From an uncultured Anaerosporobacter sp. (GTDB lineage Bacteria; Bacillota; Clostridia; Lachnospirales; Lachnospiraceae), in contig CALZJY010000155.1 in assembly GCA_945787925.1 (NCBI GenBank), forward strand, positions 1 to 5,626: a DNA stretch of 5,626 nucleotides, in the 5' to 3' direction. Positions 1 through 5,206 of the stretch are shown piece after piece. The notes under the pieces are model-generated. The model saw only the letters and a program-made list of their open reading frames with translations. It searched no databases and was not told the DNA's origin. Numbering within the stretch: the first letter of the stretch is position 1; every line of letters begins with the position of its first letter. Position numbers and translations under genes: made by a program.

Positions 1-230
1 AATGCCTCTCCATCCGACCAGTATAAGTCATACAGTCCGTCTACATCCGTTTCGTTTACCTTGTAATCTCTTGGGACGCAAGTTAACGTAAGGAAATCTG
101 TCGTATTGATTAGGATCTTATCATCCAGCTTTACGATATAAGACGTCATTCCAGTTCCGTTTGTTACGATGTTTTCTGTTACCGTAATGTTGGCATAGGA
201 ACTCAACTCATCGATTAACAGATTTCTCGC
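1..230 (-). pseudogene. flgK: Downstream remainder of second flgK-like gene, out of frame, cut by window edge
   Basis: Reading leftwards from 230 in the frame offset +1 from the 208-837 reading frame gives 76 uninterrupted codons to the window edge, starting ARNLLIDELSSYANITV and ending LYWSDGEA. The opening stretch matches the family motif that follows the N-terminal coiled region of FlgK; the intact neighbour has DSRNLLLDELS at the equivalent place (residues 208-218). A TAA at 231-233 sits immediately before this stretch in its own frame and there is no start codon with a ribosome binding site, so it is not an independent gene. It is the continuation of the gene beginning at 837, separated from it by a frameshift. 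The C-terminal D0 helix expected of FlgK lies beyond the window and cannot be assessed. Confidence 0.85.
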
Positions 231-837
231 TTAAGTCGTTGGCAACTCCACCGCCAACTTCTAAGGCATTGATTTGTTTTGTAACCGAAGCGATCTGTTG
301 AGATAATGCATTGATGCGGTCTGCAGATGTTCGGATTTCCGTATTCGCTTCCTGCTGAATACTTTGAAGATTCTTCGCTAACGAATTGGTATAACTAGTC
401 AAGGAAGATGCATACTGGATCACGGATGTTCTCGATGCCGTGCTCGATGGGTCTGTCGATAAATCTTGAAGCGCACCGCTGAAGTTTGAGATTGCCTTTA
501 CTAACCCATTGTCCTCTAACTCATTAAAGCAGTTTTCTACCTGCTGCATATAATAGAGCTTCTTGTCGTACTCGCCATATGTTGACATGTTCTGACGGAA
601 TTTCGTGTCATAATAGCTGTCTCTTACTTGCGTGATGCTGACACCAGTTACGCCGGCACCGACCATCCCGTAAGACGACCCGATAGAAATCGGCTTCGCT
701 GCCGTCGTATTTAAAACCTGTCTCGTATATCCCTTTGTCTCCGCATTTGCTGCGTTATGGGCAGTCGTATTTAATGCTGCCTGATACGTATATAAACCGG
801 ATGTCCCGATGTTTAATCCAAAAAATGTAGATGCCAT
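208..837 (-). pseudogene. flgK: Second FlgK-like hook-filament junction protein, N-terminal part, frameshifted
   Basis: FlgK (HAP1) forms the junction between flagellar hook and filament outside the cell. The 209-codon frame starts with a FlgK/flagellar-rod N terminus: hydrophobic GLNIGTSGLYTYQAALNTTAHN, then the rod signature around residues 22-39 with NAANAETKGYTRQ, followed by long helical stretches ending at AND (residues 199-201). It then runs out of homology (SEKSVNR) to a TGA at 208-210, while the expected continuation is open one frame over from 230. Intact FlgK proteins are usually 450-650 aa, so this product lacks the C-terminal D0/D1 helices needed to pack into the junction. Its ATG lies 13 nt after the upstream flgK stop, behind a strong AGGGGGAGA site, so it is translationally close to its neighbour. 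It is clearly diverged from that paralog. A sequencing error is possible but would need more than a homopolymer slip. Confidence 0.85.
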
Positions 838-850
838 CTAGTCTCCCCCT

Positions 851-2626
851 CTAGCTAAAAAATGCATTCATGAGCGAGTCTAACATTTGGCTAACCGTAT
901 TAATATATCGAGAGGATGCGTTATATGCATGCTGATATTTGATCAAGTTGCTTAATTCCTCTTCGGAGGAAACGCCTGTCACCTGCATTCTAGAATTATC
1001 GATTCCGGATACCATCGTCTGCTGGTTCTCTGCAATGATTCCATACGTGTTTCCTACGGAACCAACCTCTCCCACTAATGCCGTATAGTATTCCTTGAAT
1101 GTATGCTTTGTAAGCGTATTCGGATCTAATGTCGCAAATTCCTTGCCCCACATATCGTTGATCTTTTGTACTACCGTCGCATCATACTCTCCTAAGGAAG
1201 TCGTGCTGTTTAGCGGAAGCAAGTTAACATTCTTAATCACGTCCTCATTGATTTGAATCTGGCTTAGCGTATATAGACTCGCCTTATCTTCTTTATTTTC
1301 TTCGTTGTATCGTAATACAGTCTTTGTCACTTTATTACCGTCTTGATCTGTCATGGTCACTTCGATGCTTTCATAACGGCTCATGCCGCTTCTGGAAAAT
1401 AGCTCGGTTCCTGGAATCTGGTTTTGCTCTCCCATACCGATTGGTGCCTTTTCCTCATCTAGTACTTTGATTTTTTGTACTACTCCATCGATTTCTACTT
1501 CGATTTCCTTGTTTGGACAAAGGATGTCATTGATGGATGTCACGATTCCGTGTACTAACTGGTCAAGTTTCGCTTGGAAGCTCATGATGCTAGAACATCC
1601 GACTGTCTGATTGTACTTGTCCACCTCTTGCTCATATTTCCCAAGTGCTTTCTGATAGTCTTGCTCATTTGCATACTTGGACTTGTCTGGAGCAATTGGA
1701 ATTGCCGTATAGTCCGCAATATTGTCACCACGGCTTACTAGTATTCCCTTCAAGGAGCCGATGTCCGTGTTATGGTTCGTCGTGTAAGGACCAAGTACGG
1801 TAAATACATCTTGTTCTAGTTCTGGCCAAACTGGCTTTAATAATACCGAATCCTCATTCATTGGCGCAACGCCCATCTTCATATAGCCATCGTTGGATAC
1901 GAAATTCACTCCTTCGATATCCACCGTTACCGTTCCATTCTTTAACTCACGATAAGAAATCTTTACAATCCCAGAAAGCTCATCTAATAATAAGTTCCTG
2001 CTGTCGCGGTAGTCATTGGCATGTTCCACTCCGGATGCCTCTATCATTCGGATCGCATTATTGAGTTCGACGATCTGTGCACCAATTTCATTGATGCGAT
2101 TCACCTGCTTCGTGATATTTGCATTTAACGTCTGCTGATAATCCGATATCTGGTTCTGAATCTGCTGTGCACGTTCTAAAAATACTTTGCAGGTATTTAC
2201 CGCTGTCGTTCGGTTTGTGATATTGGAAGGATCATTTACCAATTCGCTAAACGCTCCCCACATATCTTCTAATGAGTTTTGGAATGCCTCTCCGTCGGTT
2301 TCCCCAAGCACGTTCTCGATTTCGGATACGGCCGCATATTGTGCATCATAAAATCCTTTCCTGCCTGATTCCACTCGGTACTGCTTATCATAAAACTGGT
2401 CTCGTACTGTTCGAACTAACTGTACCATTGCGCCGTTTCCGACTTGGTTTACAGATACGGCATTCGTTGAAACCGTTTGATATTTGTTGTCTTGTAAGAT
2501 TACCTGTTGTCTCGTATACCCTTTCGTATCGATGTTGGCCAGGTTGTGCGCAGTCGTATTCAGCGCATTCTGGCTTGTCGCAAGGCCTGATACGCCGATA
2601 TATAAGCTACTCATTGAGCCACTCAT
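851..2626 (-). CDS. flgK: Flagellar hook-associated protein 1 FlgK (complete copy)
   Basis: This is the hook-filament junction protein HAP1, exported through the flagellar type III apparatus and assembled at the hook tip before FlgL and flagellin. At 591 aa it is of normal length for the family. Visible parts: N-terminal D0 helix (LYIGVSGLATSQNALNTTAHN, residues 8-28), the rod/hook signature NLANIDTKGYTRQ (28-40), an N-terminal helical D1 region to about 200 with NDYRDSRNLLLDELS at 204-218, a variable middle domain, and the conserved C-terminal helix EEELSNLIKYQHAYNASSRY...SQMLDSLMNAF at the very end. The ATG at 2626 has GGTGGTG about 6 nt upstream; a second in-frame ATG four codons later is a possible alternative start. 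It lies 21 nt after flgN, its expected chaperone gene, and 13 nt before a second flgK-like gene. It belongs to the flgM-flgN-flgK late operon. Confidence 0.95.
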   Translation of the reverse strand: MSGSMSSLYIGVSGLATSQNALNTTAHNLANIDTKGYTRQQVILQDNKYQTVSTNAVSVNQVGNGAMVQLVRTVRDQFYDKQYRVESGRKGFYDAQYAAVSEIENVLGETDGEAFQNSLEDMWGAFSELVNDPSNITNRTTAVNTCKVFLERAQQIQNQISDYQQTLNANITKQVNRINEIGAQIVELNNAIRMIEASGVEHANDYRDSRNLLLDELSGIVKISYRELKNGTVTVDIEGVNFVSNDGYMKMGVAPMNEDSVLLKPVWPELEQDVFTVLGPYTTNHNTDIGSLKGILVSRGDNIADYTAIPIAPDKSKYANEQDYQKALGKYEQEVDKYNQTVGCSSIMSFQAKLDQLVHGIVTSINDILCPNKEIEVEIDGVVQKIKVLDEEKAPIGMGEQNQIPGTELFSRSGMSRYESIEVTMTDQDGNKVTKTVLRYNEENKEDKASLYTLSQIQINEDVIKNVNLLPLNSTTSLGEYDATVVQKINDMWGKEFATLDPNTLTKHTFKEYYTALVGEVGSVGNTYGIIAENQQTMVSGIDNSRMQVTGVSSEEELSNLIKYQHAYNASSRYINTVSQMLDSLMNAFFS

Positions 2627-2647
2627 GATTTCACCACCATTTCCTAA

Positions 2648-3169
2648 TTATCTCTTCGCATCAAACGCTCTTGTTTGCGGATTTGGAGCTGCCATATTCA
2701 TATTGACGGCCCCTCTTGTATAATTGTTATTCCCTGGCGCCATCCGTGTACTCTGAATAAAATTCATATTGAACTCTATCATCTCAAGGGATTGATTGAT
2801 TAACGATTTGTTACGATTGTTGATTTCGATTAACTGCTGAATTGTATTTCTTAACTGATCATGTAGAATCTGTATCTGTTTTTGTGTCTCTGGTTCTCTT
2901 ACCAAAGACTCAATAATATCTTTTGATTTGATTTGTGTCTCATGCTTTCCTAGCACGATTGCTATATTTTTTACAACCCGCATCCTCTTGTTTTCAAGGT
3001 GCGTAATACGATCCACTAATTCTTGCTCACGTTCTGTAATTGCTTGTAACTTTTCTAAATTATTCTCTACAATCACCGGTGTCTTTGAGTGTGCAACGGG
3101 AATAAGCTCCTCATAAACAACCGTTTCCTCTTTTAGCACGGTCACTAGTTCTTCTATTAAACTTGCCAA
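2648..3169 (-). CDS. flgN: FlgN-family flagellar export chaperone (TTG start)
   Basis: FlgN is a cytoplasmic chaperone that binds the C termini of FlgK and FlgL and delivers them to the flagellar export ATPase. The 173-aa product is almost entirely helical, with leucine/glutamate-rich coiled-coil stretches (LIEELVTVLKEETVVYEELI near the N terminus, EREQELVDRITHLENKR about residues 46-62, and a second long helix at about 95-140). The tail is unstructured and Asn/Pro-rich, ending FDAKR. Length and all-alpha character fit the family. Sequence identity between FlgN proteins is low, so position between flgM and flgK is a large part of the call. The start is TTG at 3169-3167, supported by AAGGAG 8 nt upstream; no in-frame ATG is better placed. 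The start overlaps the 3' end of flgM by 13 nt, suggesting coupled translation. Confidence 0.88.
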   Translation of the reverse strand: MASLIEELVTVLKEETVVYEELIPVAHSKTPVIVENNLEKLQAITEREQELVDRITHLENKRMRVVKNIAIVLGKHETQIKSKDIIESLVREPETQKQIQILHDQLRNTIQQLIEINNRNKSLINQSLEMIEFNMNFIQSTRMAPGNNNYTRGAVNMNMAAPNPQTRAFDAKR

Positions 3170-3474
3170 GTCATTTGCTCCTTCTTACCTACTTCTGGAT
3201 GCCTTTTCAGAATGAAACATTCCGTCAATTTGTCTGCAACATCCTTATTCGACACTTGGTATGTGCCTTCTTCTATCTGATGCTTGATCATCTCTATTCG
3301 GTCTATTCTTACATCATCACTTGCTTTTGCTACTTGTAATGCTACCTGAAACTCTTTTGCTTCGCTTGAGATTTCAATGGAGTCTCTCTTGCTAAGCCTG
3401 TCATTCTGCTTATATGTTTCCATTCTATTTGCTTTATATAATTGACTTACATTATTTAGGGAATGAATTCTCAT
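3157..3474 (-). CDS. flgM: Negative regulator of flagellin synthesis FlgM (anti-sigma-28 factor)
   Basis: FlgM binds the flagellar sigma factor (SigD/FliA) and blocks late-gene transcription until it is secreted through the completed hook. The 105-aa product starts MRIHSLNNVSQLYKAN, typical of clostridial FlgM, and has the conserved DSIEISSEAKEFQVAL segment (about residues 31-46) leading into the C-terminal sigma-binding helices (DVRIDRIEMIKHQIEEGTY, then VSNKDVADKLTE). The start chosen is the ATG at 3474-3472, with AGGTGG 8 nt upstream. A GTG at 3486 would overlap that ribosome binding site and add only MVHH, so it is less likely. The gene heads the operon flgM-flgN-flgK-flgK2 and its 3' end overlaps flgN by 13 nt, with the flgN ribosome binding site inside flgM. 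A SigD-like promoter lies about 50 nt upstream, so the gene probably autoregulates through its own sigma factor. Confidence 0.92.
   Translation of the reverse strand: MRIHSLNNVSQLYKANRMETYKQNDRLSKRDSIEISSEAKEFQVALQVAKASDDVRIDRIEMIKHQIEEGTYQVSNKDVADKLTECFILKRHPEVGKKEQMTWQV
3178..3183 (-). promoter_or_regulatory. flgN ribosome binding site for a TTG start (AAGGAG)
   Basis: AAGGAG lies 8 nt before the TTG at 3169-3167, within the last codons of flgM. It is the main support for a non-ATG start of flgN. The only ATG nearby, at 3174, is in the flgM frame and reads into the flgM stop. Confidence 0.75.
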
Positions 3475-3482
3475 ATGGTGCA

Positions 3483-3488
3483 CCACCT
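3483..3488 (-). promoter_or_regulatory. flgM ribosome binding site (AGGTGG)
   Basis: AGGTGG lies 8 nt before the ATG at 3474 and settles that start over the upstream GTG at 3486, which falls inside this site. Confidence 0.75.
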
Positions 3489-3522
3489 TTGCTGTGTATT
3501 TATCAGATTGTTTCTACATACT

Positions 3523-3549
3523 TTATCGACTAATCAAGGTATTTCATTA
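3523..3549 (-). promoter_or_regulatory. SigD/FliA-type flagellar promoter upstream of flgM
   Basis: Reading on the minus strand, TAAT (3549-3546), 15 nt, then GTCGATAA (3530-3523) matches the sigma-28 pattern TAAA-N15-GCCGATAA with one mismatch in each element. Transcription would start near 3516, about 42 nt before the flgM ATG. Known biology supports it, because flgM and flgK are usually sigma-28-dependent late genes. The -35 element overlaps a perfect sigma-A -10 hexamer TATAAT (3551-3546), but no good sigma-A -35 was found at 16-18 nt. Confidence 0.6.
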
Positions 3550-3612
3550 TATCTTTACGGGAATTCTTTATGATTTTTTTACAAATTTATACGGCCATAG
3601 AAAAAATGACGT

Positions 3613-3655
3613 AAAAAAAAGGAGCCGCAAACAAAACTAGCTTACAACTACCTTT
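3613..3655 (-). terminator. Rho-independent terminator of fprA
   Basis: Ten nucleotides after the fprA stop, the minus strand reads AAAGGTAGTTGTAAGC, a seven-base loop TAGTTTT, then GTTTGCGGCTCCTTT and a run of T. AAAGG pairs with CCTTT, AG with CT after one bulged base, and TTGTAAGC with GTTTGCGG including four G-U type pairs, giving about a 15-bp stem. The T tract covers 3620-3613. This would end the fprA transcript before the flgM promoter, making the two units independent. The wobble pairs make it a moderate rather than strong stem. Confidence 0.7.
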
Positions 3656-3664
3656 CTTTTTACC

Positions 3665-4843
3665 CTATTCTCTTGTCTTTAACATCTCTGCAACTGCTTG
3701 CTCTAATTCTCTTAATTGCTCCTCAGATGGAATGTAATTCATTCTTACTGGTTCCATGACCTTTTTCACTCCAATTAGGTCTAATTGTTCTTGTACTTGG
3801 GCAATGCCTTGTCCACCCCATCCGTAAGAACCGAATGCAAATCCTTCGCGATTGTGTGGCGCTAATCCTCTCATATAACATAAGAAAGCTGCTACCGTTG
3901 GAAGCATGCAGTTGTTCAGCGTTGGTGAACCAACCACCACATACTTGCTCGTTAACACCTCTGTCATTATGTTGGAAATATGATTTGCTTTTAAATCGAA
4001 TAATTTTGCTGGCACGCCTGCAATCGCAAACCCTTCTACGATCGCTCTCGCCATCTTTTCTGTGGAATGCCACATGGAATCATAAACGACTACCGCTGCA
4101 TCTGCTAACGTTTCCGTTGCCCATTCTTCATATGCCTTGAAGATGTCTTTGATATGTGTTCTCCAGATCACGCCATGGCTTGGTGCGATCATGTCGATGT
4201 CTAATCCCTTCACGATTTCAAGCGCCTTTGTTGCCTGTACTCCATAAGGCATTAAGATGTTTGCAAAGTATTTCTTTGCTTCTGCCATCATTTCTTCGTA
4301 GTTTACTTGATCATCAAAGATCATGTTACTTGCGTAGTGTTGACCAAAGGCATCGTTACTAAATAATAATTTCTCTTCTGGGCAATATGTTACCATATTG
4401 TCTGGCCAATGAAGCATTGGTGTCGTTACGAATACAAGGGAACGCTTTCCTAAGGAGAGGCTTTCGCCAGCCTTTACTGAAATGTACTCGTACTGGGAAC
4501 CATAATGTGCTTGTAGTCCTTTTAACCCACTTGGACCACTTGTGACGATTTTCGCATTCACGGCTTCCTTCATTACTTCTGGAATGCCGCCGGAATGATC
4601 CATTTCTACATGGTTCGAAATGACATAATCGATTTCTTTTGGATCTACGATTTCTTTTACTCTTGCTAGTAATTCTTTTGCAAATGGCGCTTTCGTCGTA
4701 TCGATTAACGCAATCTTCTCATCCACGATCAGATACGCATTATACGTAGCACCACGTTCTGTAGAATATCCGTGAAATGCACGAACATCCCAATCCACGG
4801 CGCCTACATAATAGATCCCTTTTTTAATTTCTTGTTTTCTCAT
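3665..4843 (-). CDS. fprA: A-type flavodiiron protein FprA (O2/NO reductase)
   Basis: Flavodiiron proteins are cytoplasmic enzymes that reduce O2 to water, and often NO to N2O, protecting anaerobes. The 392-aa product has the two classic domains: an N-terminal metallo-beta-lactamase-like domain (1 to about 245) and a C-terminal flavodoxin domain (about 250-392). Diiron ligands are all present: H78, E80, D82, H83 (HVEMDH), H145 (TPMLHWPDN), D164 (FSNDAFGQH) and H223 (APSHGVIWR). FMN-binding loops are visible at YDSMWHSTEKMA (254-265), GSPTLNN (305-311) and SYGWGGQG (339-346). There is no rubredoxin or flavin reductase extension, so electrons must come from a separate partner not in the window. 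The start at 4843 is chosen because GGAGG lies 6 nt upstream; an ATG at 4864 adds seven residues that encode that site. It is probably monocistronic, with its own promoter and terminator. Confidence 0.96.
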   Translation of the reverse strand: MRKQEIKKGIYYVGAVDWDVRAFHGYSTERGATYNAYLIVDEKIALIDTTKAPFAKELLARVKEIVDPKEIDYVISNHVEMDHSGGIPEVMKEAVNAKIVTSGPSGLKGLQAHYGSQYEYISVKAGESLSLGKRSLVFVTTPMLHWPDNMVTYCPEEKLLFSNDAFGQHYASNMIFDDQVNYEEMMAEAKKYFANILMPYGVQATKALEIVKGLDIDMIAPSHGVIWRTHIKDIFKAYEEWATETLADAAVVVYDSMWHSTEKMARAIVEGFAIAGVPAKLFDLKANHISNIMTEVLTSKYVVVGSPTLNNCMLPTVAAFLCYMRGLAPHNREGFAFGSYGWGGQGIAQVQEQLDLIGVKKVMEPVRMNYIPSEEQLRELEQAVAEMLKTRE

Positions 4844-4849
4844 TGTTTT

Positions 4850-4854
4850 CCTCC
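4850..4854 (-). promoter_or_regulatory. fprA ribosome binding site (GGAGG)
   Basis: GGAGG lies 6 nt before the ATG at 4843. It decides against the longer reading frame starting at 4864, whose first codons contain this site. Confidence 0.8.
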
Positions 4855-4906
4855 ATTTTCCCATAGATTCCTACAACTAAAAACTCTTCAAACAAATTTC
4901 TTCTAT

Positions 4907-4915
4907 ATTATAGCA
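4907..4915 (-). promoter_or_regulatory. Extended -10 promoter for fprA
   Basis: The minus strand reads TGCTATAAT: a perfect sigma-A -10 hexamer (4912-4907) preceded by the TGn extension. The segment 17 nt further upstream is a poor -35 (TATTCA), which an extended -10 can tolerate. The predicted start near 4900 gives a leader of about 57 nt. The hexamer lies within an 11-bp palindrome, CTATATTATAG (plus-strand 4903-4913), which could be an operator, but it does not fit a PerR box well. Confidence 0.6.
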
Positions 4916-4998
4916 TTTTGATATATCGCTGAATATAGTAATTTCTACTAAGATTTTCAGTTTTACAATAGCATTTCCACAAACTTTTGATTTTATGT

Positions 4999-5044
4999 AC
5001 CATACATATGTTCGATTTTTAGCCTTCTATGTATGGTTTTTTTT
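4999..5044 (+). terminator. Terminator-like hairpin with T tract, no upstream plus-strand gene
   Basis: A perfect 10-bp stem, ACCATACATA (4999-5008) with TATGTATGGT (5028-5037), encloses a 19-nt loop and is followed by eight T (5037-5044). The T tract is present only for plus-strand transcription. No plus-strand gene precedes it, because fprA runs the other way. It may insulate the topoisomerase gene, end a short unannotated RNA, or act as an attenuator. The stem is A/T-rich, so strength is uncertain. Confidence 0.6.
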
Positions 5045-5053
5045 ATTGGAACA

Positions 5054-5062
5054 TGATATACT
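5054..5062 (+). promoter_or_regulatory. Candidate extended -10 promoter of the topoisomerase gene
   Basis: TGATATACT carries a TGn extension and a -10 hexamer with one mismatch (TATACT, 5057-5062). The -35 position falls in the hairpin/T-tract (TGGTTT) and is poor. Transcription would begin near 5069, leaving a leader of about 138 nt. This is the best plus-strand candidate seen between the hairpin and the gene. Confidence 0.4.
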
Positions 5063-5094
5063 AGGAGGAAGAGACTATTTTTCTGTGTTTTTTA

Positions 5095-5135
5095 TTGAAG
5101 TAGGAATGACTCACTAAAATACGTCAATACTTCAA
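5095..5135 (+). repeat. Inverted repeat / stem-loop in the topoisomerase leader
   Basis: TTGAAGTA (5095-5102) and TACTTCAA (5128-5135) are exact reverse complements. Nested inside them are TGAC (5107-5110) and GTCA (5123-5126), which are also complementary, leaving a 12-nt loop. No T tract follows, so it is not a terminator. It could be an RNA leader structure or a protein-binding site; no regulator is identified. Confidence 0.5.
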
Positions 5136-5138
5136 CGA

Positions 5139-5182
5139 GAATGTTCGCAATCATTCGCGCACAACACATAACAGAAACATTC
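5139..5182 (+). repeat. Second inverted repeat in the topoisomerase leader
   Basis: GAATGTT (5139-5145) and AACATTC (5176-5182) are exact reverse complements, 30 nt apart, ending 11 nt before the ribosome binding site of the downstream gene. The stem is short and the loop long, so a functional hairpin is only a possibility. Confidence 0.3.
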
Positions 5183-5193
5183 AACTATCATGG

Positions 5194-5199
5194 AAAGGA
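5194..5199 (+). promoter_or_regulatory. Ribosome binding site of the topoisomerase gene (AAAGGA)
   Basis: AAAGGA lies 7 nt before the ATG at 5207. It supports that start over an in-frame ATG at 5141, which has no purine-rich site upstream and would add 22 residues not typical of the family. Confidence 0.7.
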
Positions 5200-5206
5200 A
5201 TACTCA

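Noticed and set aside
208..260. Programmed +1 frameshift in the second flgK
   Set aside because: There is no slippery sequence of a known type and no stimulating Shine-Dalgarno at the right distance. A recoded product would also lack two residues of a conserved motif, so a deletion explains it better.
1383..2723. Several plus-strand open frames of 67-118 codons opposite flgK and flgN
   Set aside because: They are antisense to well-supported genes, have no ribosome binding sites that I can see, and their translations are low-complexity Ser/Leu/Arg-rich sequence typical of shadow frames.
3723..4362. Open frames overlapping fprA on both strands
   Set aside because: They lie within the intact flavodiiron gene and show no recognisable family features.
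5063..5087. Perfect AGGAGG at 5063-5068 as a ribosome binding site for a leader peptide
   Set aside because: No ATG, GTG or TTG lies within 5-10 nt. The nearest is a GTG 16 nt away that gives a 10-codon frame, and the motif falls at the predicted transcript start.
5141..5206. In-frame upstream ATG giving a 22-residue N-terminal extension of the topoisomerase
   Set aside because: It has no ribosome binding site, and the added residues do not resemble family N termini; the start at 5207 fits both criteria.
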